Shown piece by piece: positions 11,173 to 24,665 of a DNA stretch of 64,000 bases (positions are counted from its first letter, which is position 1; each line of letters begins with the position of its first letter). The position numbers and the translations under genes were made by a program. This DNA comes from Streblospio benedicti (taxonomy: Eukaryota; Annelida; Polychaeta; Spionida; Spionidae). Under the pieces are notes generated by a model that saw nothing but the letters and a program-made list of their open reading frames with translations, searched no databases and was not told the DNA's origin. The stretch spans positions 28,594,871-28,658,870 of the forward strand of contig CM032664.1 of NCBI GenBank assembly GCA_019095985.1. The letters are read 5' to 3'.

Positions 11173-14100
11173 TTACCACATTTAATCATAGAATGCAGGT
11201 AATACACTGTGTGCAATCAATAATTAGTGGTGATGGTGTCAAAGTACAGCATTTAAGTGGCATATGCCGTTGACATGGCGTCATTTAATTGACTTAAATA
11301 GCTCATTAAGTTACCTTGATTGGCACTGCACTGCTCCATTCATCTATTTTTGCTTTATGAGTAGGACAATTTGGCATTCTTCTAGATCTGCCATAATGAA
11401 TGGATATATATATAGGGCGGTGCTTTTGACTGTCATACCCTTTTAATAAGGAATCATATGAGACATGAAGGAAAAAATGAGGGGGTGTTGAATAGCTTTT
11501 TTAAAATATAGTTCACTGTCACAAAATGAGACCATGGTTTGATACATATTCTTCTGTTCTTCACTACTACACTTGTAGCAATACAAAAAGCATGAACATT
11601 GGTCTACAGGATTGGTGGACTAATTTTGATGCATTTATATTGCTGTATGGGTACTACATGTATGGGTAGGACATACCCTTGATGAAGAACAAGGACGTAG
11701 TTGAAACACCATGCATAGGGCGGACGATACATTAAAATCTCCATGACCATCCTAGTCTACATGTGTATGTAAGCGTGTATTTGTATCTCTTATGACAAAA
11801 GAATCTTATTTGGCGAATACCTTTCAAGAGAGAGAGAAAATCTAATAACCTCCCTCCATCATATACCACATTGCAATATTGGCTGTTGTAAACATTCATT
11901 GTGTATTAGCTATTTCGAATTAGTCATATTCTATTTTTGGTTGAAAATCGAAGCACTAAAACTATAATGCTTATTTTTAAATTCATATTCAAAATATTAC
12001 AATATGGCTCTACGTACATTGATATAGAGGTCTTAGCATCTAAGTATGTGTACACATTGGCCTATCACTGTTCAAGCTAACATATTACTTACAAGTGCTC
12101 TTGACTACTTTTTATATTTGCACTACGATCAGTGACTTTAAAAATGGCTCTACTATAACAATATTAACAATGATCTTGTATTTTGACCCTATTATGTGCA
12201 GAATTCAAAGAATGAATTATATTCGCATTACAAATCTGAGCTGCTGATAAAAAAAATCAAAACACATGCATTCCAGGTCTGCAAACCTTCAATATACGTC
12301 TCATGGTGATTTCTTTCCGATGGGAATATTATGATACTGCTATTATCACCAGTTAATTGGGTACTATCATCAACATCCTAATTATATTGCAGATGACTAA
12401 TATACCAGCAACACAAGTAGGTAAATATTGTCGATGACATTGCATTTAGAGAGCTTCCAATGGTTTCCAATGTTCTGACAAGCCTTGGTATACAAAGGGC
12501 GGTATCTATATAATTAGTTTAATGTATCAACTATGTCTTTCAGTGCGCGTAGGTAGGAATACCTGTTGCTAGTATTATTTTTATTGTACTCCATTTACTG
12601 GTTTTATCTTAAGTAATATCCTAGGAAATATTTTAACAAACACTATGTGTGAGTGTTTCTATTGTAATCTTTATGCAATCCTTAGATTTTTTATTTATTT
12701 AGGGATAATAATAATTCTTTACGCTTAAGGAAAACTACTTTCCAAAAAAATAGATTATTGGTGAAGGTAATGGCAAGCTCATTAGTTCCTTTAGTTATAT
12801 GAATAACTAAATAAAGTAATACAAAACAGGCGCGCGGTGTCGTGAAACATTACAGAGGAACCCACTAAGATGAACCCGTCCCGGTTTTGCATATGACATA
12901 GTATAAAGGATCACACCAGCAGAACATCCGATTAAGAAAACAGAATCATACATCTCTACTTTCTTTCAAGTAAAATGTTGGACTTAAGCACGTATCTATT
13001 CCCATGAAGTCAAGTCAATCAAGCGCCCCGCCCCTGAATATCAAATGTCCATCCCTAATGCTGACATTCCATGGGCCACAATCTGAGGCATCGTATATAA
13101 TAATCACTCATGAATAGCCCCTGACAGTACCTTTTCACAAAACATGAATTTACGGTGTCACTGCATGGATTTATCCCTAATATTCGAAGGCAAAAAGTGA
13201 CTGGTTGCAGCCGTATATCCCAATTTACACAGACTTTTCATGTGAGGGACTCATGCTTAAAATCTCTTTAATGCTTGTACAATATTCATCTGTGTGTCTT
13301 ACTAAATGTATGATGCAATGTTGATTGCAGTATCCTTTGGACTAAGATTTTGCTATTCATTTTAATGGTTTTTTGATATATTATACCATTATAAAAGCAA
13401 TTTAAAGTAATATCAACAAAAATGTAGGTAGTATATTAATCATGGTTGCATAAAATCATTCCTTGAAGCATAATAACTGTAATGAAGAAACACTGAAACT
13501 GCACACATTTAGTTAAAATTAACTGCACCCATCCCGTTTTCCCTATAGTAGACTTTCAGTGTATAATATGAATAGGCATTGCCTAAGACAGTAACAGGCA
13601 CTTTTTGTGTTGATTTTGTATGATTACACGAATAAATAGATAACTTTCTGACAATTCAATTTTGTGGTATAAACAACAAAATCTGCAGATAAAAATGTAC
13701 CCAAATATTTCTAGTTTTTCTACAACCAAGCACGGTCAAGTTCCAACGAATAACATAAAACAGTGAGGGTGGCTTCAATTTATCTTATGTTACTATTGCC
13801 GATATTGTGTAGAAATAAAAGCATTAAAAGAGAAATATTATTGATGACAGTAAGTAGAGGTTATAAAGAATCTGCCTGTCGTAATGATGACACTCTTACG
13901 GATATCCTCCGGATTAAATCAACTCGGTGTTGTGAACAAGATGTTCGGGAGAATTCGAAGATGGCTGCTTATTTCTCAAAAATGTGTATGGGAGGAAAGG
14001 TGTAGATAAAGGAGCCGTCTCTAGCAGGCTTGTACCTGTGCCTGTATTAATGGTTCAAAAAGTATTAAATTCGTGTAACATTGTGCTACACTTAATCTTT

Positions 14101-14520
14101 GGTTGGATTTCAGAGAACTCATTGGTTATTCATTGTGCAATTTAATGTCATGACGCATTTCATTGATAAAATGATGTGAAAAGCTTTAACACTTTCGTTG
14201 TTACCTCAGTTGTTTCATGTGAATTGCCATTAATAATTATTGAAAGCTGTTTTAGTCTGCTTATCAATTCTAATGGGCTAGCTCTGTATTTCAAACTCGG
14301 ATGAATAAAATATATGGATCGCTCGATCTAATACAATAAACAATTCACTTAAATGCTAATGTACTCTCCCTTAATTTGAAATTTCCCGTTAAAATCAAAT
14401 TTCTATGTCTCCCTTAGAAATTCAGATAATGGGGTCTTACTGTAAATATGATGCGTTTGTGTTGACTTCATTCTGGAACTTATTTAGATCTTGAACGCTC
14501 ATTGGTTCATATTCAGTCAT
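11173..14520. other. AT-rich spacer
   Basis: No coding sequence, RNA gene or clear repeat was recognised in this 3.3-kb stretch. The longest frame (13763-14005) starts with GTG and its Cys spacing fits no peptide family considered. Confidence 0.45.
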
Positions 14521-14649
14521 GTGTGCGTGCGCGCGTGCGTTTGTGTGTGCGCGTGTGCGTGCGTGCGCGTGCATGCGCGTGCGTGGGTATGTGTGCGTGG
14601 GTGGGTGGGTGGGTGGGTGGGTGGCTGGGTGGGTGGGTGGGTGGGTGTT
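14521..14649. repeat. alternating GT/GC tract followed by (GGGT)n
   Basis: An alternating purine-pyrimidine stretch of GTGCGT-type repeats (14521-14597) runs straight into about twelve GGGT units (14598-14647) with one GGCT interruption. The first part has Z-DNA-forming composition. The second has many G3 runs spaced by single T, a strong G-quadruplex motif on the plus strand. The frames across it on both strands are repeat artefacts. Confidence 0.9.
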
Positions 14650-16497
14650 TTCAGTGAACTATTAAAACTAATACAGTTATCTCCATTTATATTGAACTCT
14701 GAAAAACTCAATGTATCGATATCTCGAGATCATAACAATTGTACTTTTAAGATGTTGCATTACATGTGCAAACACTTCTCAGGGAATGAAATTCTACATA
14801 GCTCGATCTTTGTCACCCCACATATTTATCCCCTTTAAAAGCTTGAACTGAGTAGGTCTGACTGTATTACCACCAGCAAATAATTTTGCTCATTTTCTGC
14901 AAGGAGCAATCAGTAATTCTTAAAGGTGGGCACATGGCTGAATTATTTTCTAAACATTCTTAAGCTTTGATTACACAGAGATTATGTGAATATACTTGTG
15001 TACGATTACTTATTTTATTAAAAAATATTTGGGGTGATATGCCCAAAATCATATGAAAATTACACCTTTATGGAGGGGGGCCTGGATATACCTATGTTGT
15101 TCGCCTTTGCTCAAATGTATTTGGTGATGCACTAAAGCTACATAGGTATTAGCAGATTTCAAAACCGAGGTTATAGTAAAGCTACAAGAGCATTGCATTG
15201 GAAAACATCTCTACAACCTGTAGAGACATTTACATAGTTCAAGGTGTAAACTATAATAACACGATCGTTTTGCCATTCGTCTAAACATTAGTTTTGTCAT
15301 CTTGCCACAACAAGGTATCATCTAATATTATAGATAGAATGTGTACTAGCCAGAACCCCGAATTGGTGAAGATGTAGTTTTGTAGGACGTTTTGTTGATA
15401 GGCTATGAGATAATATGTAACTCTGGGATCAGATAGTCATGAATAGTGAAGCCAAACCAGTCCTAGTCTCAAAGTCATTGTTGCATCTTTTCCTCCTTTT
15501 TTCCCCTTTTCTTTTTCAAAATCTCTTCCCGTACAGTTAATATTTGGGGTTCAACATTCGTTACTGTCAGGCTGGTGCCTAGGCTTTGCTCTCGAGTACT
15601 TGAATAAATGCAGTGTGCATGGACGGTAGTTGTATTGTTAGTTCTATCGGGTTTGCCCATCAATGAAAAAAGCACAATGCACGTGTGTATAATAGTTCAT
15701 TTGAGACATTGATTTTTGTCAATTGCTTTCACTTTGAAACTTATTTTACAGTTTGCTTTATTAGCAGTGCACACGTAAACACGTTATAATGTGTATCGAC
15801 TGAAAAATAAATAGCATACAAATACATGTATGCCACACACAATAGAGTCGTTCTCAATTTATAATAAATATATCACATATGTATCCCCTCTCATCATCAT
15901 GCATTGGGCTTAATTGAGAGATGGTTTCTTTATGGCGGCTCATGGTATCTTTAAGGTTTTTGATGGTGCAAAATGGCCTAATTATACAGGGAGTCTATTT
16001 ATAGAGCTGTTTTAATTGAAGGGTTTACTGTAAGTTATAGATAAGAGGCCATCACAATTAAATGTACAACAACCAATCAAAGAAAGGTTTACTCAAGTGC
16101 ATTATGCTGTGTATATCCTCTGCTGTTTATAGCAACGTCCGCTAGACAATAAAACTATGATATTTTTTCTTAGTTAGAAGTTTTACTGTTAATTTTGCAC
16201 GCAGAATGGTTGCAATGAAAATTGTTTACAACAGGTATCATATAAAAATCAAGCTTTTGAAATGACATAAATGCACATACACTCACCATTATCTAATTTC
16301 ATGGCTATATGGTTTGGAAGTTATTTAATAACACCAGCTTTCATCCAAACTTGGTAAAGCGGAAGTATTATCTAATCGCCTGTCCTACGATTTCAAGTTC
16401 ATCTAGATCATACAAGAAAAGATAAAGCATGTAAAACGCAACTGATGGCCTGTTAGACTTAATTCACTTTACCACTAATCCTTCACAAAGTTTTATT
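14650..16497. other. AT-rich spacer
   Basis: No gene recognised. A 45-base stretch at about 15300-15345 (CATCTTGCCACAACAAGGTA and onward) recurs at about 56815-56865, marking another dispersed repeat. Confidence 0.4.
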
Positions 16498-16685
16498 ACA
16501 GTAGAACATTTCTATTTAGACCACCCATGTGAGCTGATCGAGTGCAAATAATCTAAAAGGGAAGTTGATCTGTTTATGGAGGTTCACACTTCACACTGGT
16601 CTTTTTATGGAAGACTGAGACTGCAATTTCTATTATAGAAGTGGTCTCTTTAGAGAGGTGATATTAATTGTAGACCATACTGTAA
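16498..16685. repeat. dispersed repeat copy with ACAGTAGAAC / ATACTGTA ends
   Basis: Starts ACAGTAGAAC and ends GACCATACTGTA, with TTTAGACCACC and GGTCTCTTTAGAGAGG blocks inside. Its ends are inverted relative to each other, as in a small terminal-inverted-repeat element of the family described at 10176. Confidence 0.6.
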
Positions 16686-18540
16686 ATTGGCGTTAATCTG
16701 TTTAATATGGAATTGATTTACATTTGTCACGCCTGACTTATAAGGGATTATATAAAAAACATACCCAAATCGGTGAATTAGCTACATCAACGTTGCAAAG
16801 TACTTCAAACAATTGTGTTTTATAAGCATTGTATTTAAAAGGAGGAAAATATGTCTATATAACTGTGTGTAATGGGTTGATATGCATATCATTTTCACAA
16901 TATTTATATAGTGTTACATAATATTATGATATGTACTTTCTGTGCTTAAATATAATACGTATTAGACTAAGGTCCATTGGTGCAACATAGTGTATCTCAC
17001 ACGAACCATTATTTTATGTGAAGTTATGTAGACCATCTGCAACTGTCCCTTTGCACTATAAGTTGTGCTTTTGTATTGAATTATGACCATTCACCACTGT
17101 CTACTGTGCATTTATATTCAGTTATGTACACAACAAACTGATGTGACGACCCCACCTTTGGTTGGGTAGGCACTGTGGCATCCCTTGGCACAATACATTT
17201 CAATTGACATGATGATATCTATATCTAATGATAATGTAGCAAACAAATGCAACTGCTTATTTCACACATGAAAATATGCGCATTGGTTTATCATTAAATT
17301 TTATCATATAGGTTGGATAAAGACATGATAAATTTGATACTTTTGCCTATTCGTCTATTCACATTATATCTCCAATATAGCTCCGCCATCAGATATTCGT
17401 GGTATAATGGTTATCAACGGGTCAAGTGTTTGGATCACCTGATAAGAGATAACATATACAGATAGTCATGCTGTACTCATAGGCCGATGTTTCTCCTCTT
17501 CCTGGTAGCTTCTGTGATTTGTAGCCTGGAACTCTACAAACTTGTGCTTTTAGACTCATACGAAAGAGAAGTCAGTGAATCTCTGCGTAGCATTACCACG
17601 ATATTGACCAGAGGTCAGTAACATGACACATAAAAGGAAGGTAATATGAATAGCTGAAATTTTTTAAGACCATAGAAAATTGGATAACAGACTACGCATA
17701 CATTTTAGAATAACTTAAGGGGTTATTACTTCTGGTAGAGAAACAACTTTAACTGGCATCGTCAAATATTGCATATGCATATGTACTCGAAGCAGAAAAA
17801 ATCATACATTTTTTTCATAATCCTCAGTCATTAATCCCCGAATAATTGCCTGTACCCGAGAAACGTGACATGATAGATATTCTCGGTGCTTAATCCAGCT
17901 CATAGGAAAAGCCACCTCCCAAATGAACTCTTTATCATTAGGTTTTATGTACTGCTCAATCAAATATCCCCATAAGATAACTTGGTTCAGTTATTTTTGT
18001 TGCCAGGAAAGGGTATAAAACTGCACTTTTATAAACCATTTTTATGTTTGGCTGTAATTCAGGGTAATCGGTGTATTATGGTCATTACGTTTAATAGAAT
18101 TTTCAAATGACCGCGATTCATTCGAGGCTTTACATTATTATTTGTCCGTGAACTCCCTTGGGAGTGGTCAGTTTAGCTACCTTTTGTAAGGTTCTGTCAC
18201 AGTATCGTTAACTATCTGACCTGTATCTATATTTTATGTTGGTACCCTATGTTGGTACCCTATCCTCATACACTTATCAATTAGATAACAACATAGGAAC
18301 CTGAAACCTTACTAAAGCTACCACTTATCAATGCCTCGGCGGGTATGAAGAAACTTTTCCCCCTTTTTTTTGGGGGGCGGTGTGGCTGAAAAACTCAGCT
18401 TAGTTTTGGGGGAGCTGTTTCAAAAGAAAAAGCTTTAACGCAATTTCTTTCTGTTGTACTAAATCCATTAATCTCTCACCCTATCCGTCCCCCCCCCCCC
18501 GAAAAAAAAGAAAAAAAAACCAACACGCTGAACATCATAG
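16686..18540. other. AT-rich spacer
   Basis: No coding or RNA gene recognised. A 13-base direct repeat (GTTGGTACCCTAT twice at about 18238-18263) and homopolymer runs near 18360 and 18490 are the only features. Confidence 0.4.
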
Positions 18541-18564
18541 ATACGGTCGTTAGCTTTGATAAAA

Positions 18565-18819
18565 ATGGCAAATAACAATGCCAAAAATGATGCGGAAATC
18601 CGTCTGCTGGAACTACCTATATTCTACTGGATTATGGGAACACCTCACTTATATGGGCACCTTTCAACTAGGGACGGATTTTTATACTATATACTACAAT
18701 TTAAACATACTGCTAGTACAATTGGTTTACTTGGTTACTTTGGACTACTCACAGAAGTGCTTTTAACCGTGAGGTTTTTCCCCACGTGGGTATATGCCAT
18801 TTTACCTGTATCATTATAG
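18565..18819 (+). CDS. possible small hydrophobic ORF, unknown
   Basis: An ATG in good context (AAAAATGGC) opens 84 codons with a polar start (MANNNAKNDAEIR) and two hydrophobic stretches that could be membrane-associated. No family, splice sites or polyadenylation signal support it. It may be a chance frame. Confidence 0.15.
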   Translation: MANNNAKNDAEIRLLELPIFYWIMGTPHLYGHLSTRDGFLYYILQFKHTASTIGLLGYFGLLTEVLLTVRFFPTWVYAILPVSL

Positions 18820-21504
18820 AAAAGTGATTTTTTAGTCTGCTCCGTCTTCGAAAAACATGTTTAAGGATATGTGTAACACTCATATATAAGACTAAAATGT
18901 TAACAAGATGAATTGCAACAGGAGCTTATAAATCTCATCTTGAATTAATATTTGATCCAAGCCACATGATGCTCTCATGTGTTTTCAGTTTCATTTTTCG
19001 AATCTTTCCAACATTGACATTTTATCAAGACTTATGAGCTGTGAAATTGTTTGTGATATTTCCAATTACAAGGTCATTTACAAACCTTTTTACCAGTACC
19101 AGTTAATAACAAATCATATATTGTGTGTTTGCTTGTGAATAAGGTTCTGAATATTTGCTTTTCCGGTCAAGAGTTTTATTTTACAGTCTTGACAGACTGG
19201 TTGTTGGGCAAACTCATGCTGTGTGTGAATATGAGGAGCAGTGAGGTCGGTCAGAAAAAGAGATACCTTGCACCATGTGTGTATTTCAGGGACTTACACT
19301 ACAATGGTAGCCGCATAGACAGCCAATTTTTGTCTGTGAACACATATACTGCCAACGATCGAGTGTATTCTACCGGAGTGAGAAGCAGATTGAATGATGA
19401 CAAGAACACATTTCATATATTATCTTGCTAAAGGTGGTGAAACCAGGTTTTTTTTTAATATGCAGGGGCATGGAATTTTTTTCATCCCAAGTCCACCCTT
19501 TTACCTTAAATAATAAATGGTGCAAACATTGTTTTCACTTTTTACAAACACTTGGCTTCAAATGCCACCGTCTTAATAGTGCACAAATATTTTTTTACAA
19601 ACTTAAAAATGATCTTGGTGGAAGGTGCATTCTACCTGGTATACACTCTGTCAGGTAATTAACTTTCGGTATTGACTCTTTCCTTAGTGCAATTAGCATA
19701 TCAGATTTTCATCTCACCACCAATAACTTCGAAAATAGCAAAAGACTAGTCTCCGTCATTCAAAGAAAATAAACATGCACACCCAGTTCTCTAATTCATT
19801 TGTGGAGACCAGATTATCAAATCCTTTAAAGGAAAAAGAAAATGTAATATAAATGCATTATCAACCAGATACATCATATGAAGAAAAGCCAACTGATGTG
19901 AGATGATCCACAAAGCTCCATAACACATTCTCATGCTTTCACAGTCTTTTATCTGCATCATTCTACCCCATTGAAGACAACTTGCGAAGGCTTTAGCACT
20001 CACGGCTAAAATTACAAAGCTGGATGTCTCAAACTGAATGCTAAATCTATACTACTAATTGTGACATCACTGCCCTTTCTCTTATGTTTGATTTGACATG
20101 CCTTGGACATCTGATACCATGCGAGGGTCAAAACCACAACGCCCGTTCTTTGCATTCTGATTCGCACTCCAAATAGAACACGCCATTGACCATAATTACA
20201 CACCAAAAAGTAGCCAAATCCCATTTGGTGACTGGAAAAAGTTACTTTACTGTAAAGCATTTAGTCTTGCTACAATCGCAGTAACCATCTACTAATTACT
20301 TGAGCAGTTTTTTGGGGGTGTTATTAGTAGTGAGAATCAACGAGCGTAAGGCAAATGACTTGCTATAGCAGACAATTGGAGAGTGACATTTTCGTTTACC
20401 CGTTCTTTTTATATCGGCCTACTTTCTCAAGTCCTTCTATCATGTCCATTTAATTTCTATTTCCCTCCCAGTCTTTTCTTAATACGTATTTTATTTATAG
20501 TATATGCACTAGCAGAAGACTTTCAGGGATGAATGTGGTATGTCTAATGGGTAACAACGGCAATGATATTGGCATATATAGAGTACAGGGCGAAGACTAG
20601 GTGTCAGCCACGCCCCTCTGTGTCTATATCTGTCTATCACTTCTCATTCCATAGTATTTTGTAAGTTTTATCACAATGCACTAAAGGTGCATGGCTCCAC
20701 CTTAGGTTGTGCTATAATAAGGGTATAATGAAACATATTACATTTAGAATGAGTTACCAAGAAGATTAAGTTAGCCATGTTTCATGTAAAGTCGTAGATT
20801 ATCTTCTAAAGTAGCAAAGTTACATATCAAAATGTTGTCACCACATCGGGTTTCAAAGTAAGAAAAACATAGTATATTAAGCGTCGTGTGTCAAGAGTTT
20901 CAGAGATGATTATCGTGCATCATATTTCATTTACAAGCGTAGCTTATCTCACAAAGTAGCAAGAGTTACAGATTATGAACCACCATTAAATATCACTGAG
21001 AAAGCTTTAATACAGATAAACCTTTCTCAGCAGCTGATAAAACTGATGGGTACACAAATAACCAAACAACACCTCCCGCTTAACACAACCAGAATCTAAG
21101 TTTAACTAATGCACTACTAAGGTAGAGACATACAGTTTATATCTACACGACTTATCTCGGATTAGTAACTTTCCATGTACAAAATTGCACAAAATTACAA
21201 ACAGTTCGTGTCCAATATCTCAAAAGTGTTCTATATTTACAGAGGTTTTACTGTATTTTAACTGTGAAATTCTTGACCAGGTACTAGATTGCACGTAAAT
21301 GGGGAGAAAAGGCAGTGAATTTTCTGTTCCAAAAAGTGAATAAAATTGTGAGAAACAATAGATTTCATATTCTAAGACGTAGATGTGCATGTACGAGTTT
21401 GTACATATACACTAGGTCATTGACATCATTGCTACACTATGTGGCCTTTTACAACTCCCTGAGAAGTAGATATCCCATTACAGCCATAGCACAAACACAA
21501 AAGC
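18820..21504. other. spacer, no gene recognised
   Basis: Frames at 19123-19431, 19791-20003 and 20012-20260 show no domain or splice logic. A diverged direct repeat occurs at about 20775-20825 and 20915-20965 (both contain CAAAGTAGCAA-like blocks). Confidence 0.4.
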
Positions 21505-21650
21505 GGTCACTCGACAGACTATATCATGTGTTTGTGGCATGGCAGTGTGCAATTTATCAAGTGGAGGGAGGCTTGCTTAACACAATATACACAACCAGGG
21601 ACTCGAACCCACGACCTTATGGTTATCAGTCCATCTAGGTTCAATCGGGC
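21505..21650 (-). repeat. tRNA-derived SINE fragment
   Basis: Read on the minus strand, it contains a B-box-like GGGTTCGAGTCC after AAGGTCGT. Its tail resembles the one next to a similar B box at 33.0-33.1 kb (ATTGCACACTGC against TTGCACACTGC). The cloverleaf is not intact, so it is a SINE and not a tRNA gene. Confidence 0.6.
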
Positions 21651-22683
21651 TATAAGGAAGTGGGATGTGGGGGAAAGGGCCGAAAAAGAAAGAGCTGATA
21701 ATTTGTGGGATGTTGGTAAAAAGCCAAAAGAATTAGGGGTGTGGAAAATAAGGTAAAAAATAAGAGTATGGTATTTTTAAAAAGCATCCAACCTTTCAAG
21801 GATATCAAGACGTATAACAGTCTCAATCAAGATCAGGTGTTCAGTGGACTTAAGTGATACGAGACCAAGCAGTGGAAATCTGTTTTACAGACAGCCTCAA
21901 AAATGTATATAACAGTACACCATACTAGATTTTGGACAAAAATAGGATTGCTATCTTCAGAACAACTCACGAAGATGCCACGCAGTTTAACAACGTGTAA
22001 ATCAAGTATTCAGTCTACTTGACTGATAGGGAACCCGCCACTCGACCAAGATCTGCTTTTGGGACAAACAAAAACATTACTGCAGTGGAAGTGATGGAAA
22101 AGTTTCTATTTTGGGCAGAAAAGTAAAAGAAATAAAACAGCCCCTATTGAAGTGTGACTCTGCCTCAAGAAAATCTGTTACCAAGTGGCCATCCAGCGTA
22201 GCTCGGAAGATTGGCTTAGCTCTTGCAGGCGTGATTTCTTCACTTCTGAGTGCTGGCAGATCTAATAAATTTAGAGAAAAGTGGGGGAAAGTTGTTACAG
22301 CGTTTTGGCTGGGAAGCTGAGATGACAATTTCCTTGTGATAACCGGTACTATTAATGGAACAATGAATCTTTGGTTTCTCATTAGGACTATTTATAAATG
22401 GTACATATGTAGGTGTGATTCTGTGATGGCTGGGCGGGGACAGGAATCGGACTTGTGAGCAACAGGTCGTGTGTTCTACTACTGGTCCGGTTGCTGGCGG
22501 GTGACTGGTGAGCAAATACAAAACAAAATTTACTAACGAGAACAAATACGGATTTTCACTCCAGAATTCTGAATGTGTAATTGAATAAAGCTTATTACTT
22601 GCAAATCATGTTCCTTTTTGCTTTGTTCGAAACAGTTCTTTGCAAAAAAAAGACAGATCATATCAACCATTAAGTCATAGTAT
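21651..22683. other. spacer with G-rich degenerate repeats
   Basis: GTGGGATGTGGG-like units at 21660-21760 resemble those at 48281-48665. A possible further SINE fragment lies at about 22430-22510. No gene recognised. Confidence 0.4.
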
Positions 22684-22817
22684 ATGTATTCACTGCTACG
22701 TGATATATATTTACCAAATTGACGAAGAGCCTGTGGGCTCAAAATTTAAATAAAATCGAAAAGATTTTCATGTTTACATAATTTGGTAAATACATACATG
22801 TAGCAGTGCATACGCAG
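22684..22817. repeat. inverted repeat, ~35-bp arms
   Basis: The left arm (about 22684-22720, GTATTCACTGCTACGTGATA onward) pairs with the right arm (about 22779-22817, ending ATGTAGCAGTGCATAC) with few mismatches. Both arms end inward in TTTACCAAATT. This is probably a small foldback element. Confidence 0.7.
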
Positions 22818-22870
22818 ATATTATGAACACCTATGCAACATACAGGTACCTAATTAACAGAGCTTTGAAT

Positions 22871-22895
22871 CATTTAGTCACTAAGTGACTAAATG
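22871..22895. repeat. perfect 25-bp palindrome
   Basis: CATTTAGTCACT, a central A, then AGTGACTAAATG: 12-bp arms pair without mismatch. The arms carry TTAGTCA / TGACTAA, close to AP-1/bZIP half-site arrangements. Whether it is a regulatory site or a repeat remnant cannot be told. Confidence 0.8.
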
Positions 22896-23745
22896 AAGGA
22901 CGTTTGCTATATAGACATGTAAGTTTCTTTTTCCATCTTAGTGCAAGTAGGTCTTGGCTGAAGATAATTTAATGCAGTCTTATTTCTTTGCGTCTATTTT
23001 TTTAAGTTTACCGTGAAGTAAGTATCGTGGGGAACGGAAACAAACAATTGGGTAGGTCACTCTCGACGAGAGACCAATGATTATTGTTAAAGTTAGTGTT
23101 GAAGTAAATACATAATACCAATTTTTACACGATTGGTAATAATTTTGTTGTGTATGGGATAGTTATTTAGATTTACTTGTCACATTATTGATTATTTATA
23201 TCAACATCTCCAGGTGGGCTCTCGCTAAATATACGGAACCTTTGCCTTAAAGCTGCGTTTACTCAGTACACAAGATTACGAAAAAATTAGGAGTGTGTCT
23301 GTCTTGGCAAATCATAAGGATGAGGACATTATGAAATAAATATTTTTTTATAATTAAACAAACCAAGCATACGCACGTTGGAGTGAGGGCAGGCCCTTCT
23401 TGAATAAGCATTTGAATGTATGTATTTGCAAATGGTCTTATCACCGCTGTAGGTGTGGTCTTAATTGGAGGTTATTCTGTAAGAGTGTACAATACTGCCA
23501 CAACGTGCCGACTTGCACGGACACTTAACGCTTTCGATGAGGGAGGTATAAAAACCCACAGCATTTATTTAGATCCAGTGTAAATAGAGGCATGTCAGAC
23601 AACCCTAGTTGTCGACTATGTTATGCTCTAGCCAGATTATTTTGCTAGCATCTTCTAAACTTTCCAGATAGTCACTCCTTCAAAGACCAAGAAGCGAGCG
23701 CAGGCGATAAGAACATATTGGTACTGATTTGGGAGATTAGTAAGT
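22896..23745. other. spacer
   Basis: No gene or repeat recognised. Confidence 0.4.
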
Positions 23746-23749
23746 ACAG

Positions 23750-23924
23750 AAGTACCTCCAATGAAGAACACCTCTATGCAGAGACCACGTCTTTAAAAAG
23801 ACCAATTGGCGTGGTCTCGAGCCTTCATCATAGCACCGGAAATCACAATAAAAAGACCGCCTATCTATTTAGACCATCTGATAATATCCCCTACAGGTGG
23901 TCTTCTGGTGAGATAGTACTGTAC
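23750..23924. repeat. dispersed repeat copy, GACCAC blocks
   Basis: Contains GAGACCACG, AAAAAGACCAATTGG, TTTAGACCATC and an end in TACTGTA, matching the dispersed family at 10176. A 30-base block (GGTACTGATT-GGGAGATTAGTA) is directly repeated on both sides, at about 23718 and 23958. Confidence 0.55.
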
Positions 23925-24274
23925 ATAACACCCATCCGCTGCTTAAGCGCAGTGATAATGGTACTGATTGGGAGATTAGTATGCACTCATTACCAGACGC
24001 GTGTTAACCACTTGGCTCTGTTTATTCGTAGTATTAGTCTCCACTCGGTGTGCATAATCCTTAATATTGATATCAGCACGTAATATCAAATGGAAATACA
24101 GAGCAACTTTTTTGTGTTTCTTTACAAAAACTGTTCTAAATCTAGAATACCTTTCAATGTGATTACACTGTGAGATTGATCATGTAATAACAAATAGAAA
24201 TACAGGGCGAACGTTATTTTAAATCCCCGTATTGCTTTGAAAAGGCTCTTAATATGTAGTAGTCTCTAGTCTTT

Positions 24275-24515
24275 ATGAACTATAATGGGGGAGGGAGTTA
24301 TAAGGGGTCAAGTTATCCTACATCCCTATTCTTTGGCGTTATTTCCCACATCACTGGATATTATTTTATTTTGCCTTTTTCCCTACATCCCAAAAACAGT
24401 AATACTTTTTCCCCACAACCCATTGCCTTAAAATATCACATCCCTCTTTTTGTGGCCTTTTTTCCCATATCCTCCTTTTCGGCCTTTTCCCCGCGTCTCA
24501 CGTCCTTATAAACCC
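24275..24515. repeat. pyrimidine-rich degenerate repeats (CCCACATCC-like)
   Basis: Irregular repeats of units like TTTTTCCCTACATCCC run through the region, reading as GGGATGTGGG on the minus strand. The same motif appears on the plus strand at 21660 and 48281. No coding support. Confidence 0.6.
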
Positions 24516-24665
24516 ACCTCTATAATAACTGTTAAAGTAACTTCGATCAAATATATTTCATACCCCGGTGTTGATAAAAAAATTTAACAAATCGCCAGCG
24601 AAAAGCAAACATTGCAATCATGCTAAACATACAAACTATAGAGTACATAATGAAACGGTGCCTAC

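Noticed and set aside
13763-14005. Cys-containing small frame considered as an insulin-like or neuropeptide precursor
   Set aside because: Starts at GTG, and the Cys spacing after CC does not match the insulin A-chain pattern; no signal cleavage or B-chain motif.
14491-14838. Frames of Cys/Val/Gly and Thr/His/Pro repeats
   Set aside because: They are translations of the GT/GC and GGGT simple repeat.
19123-19431. 102-codon plus-strand frame
   Set aside because: Starts at GTG, with no domain and no splice or polyadenylation support.
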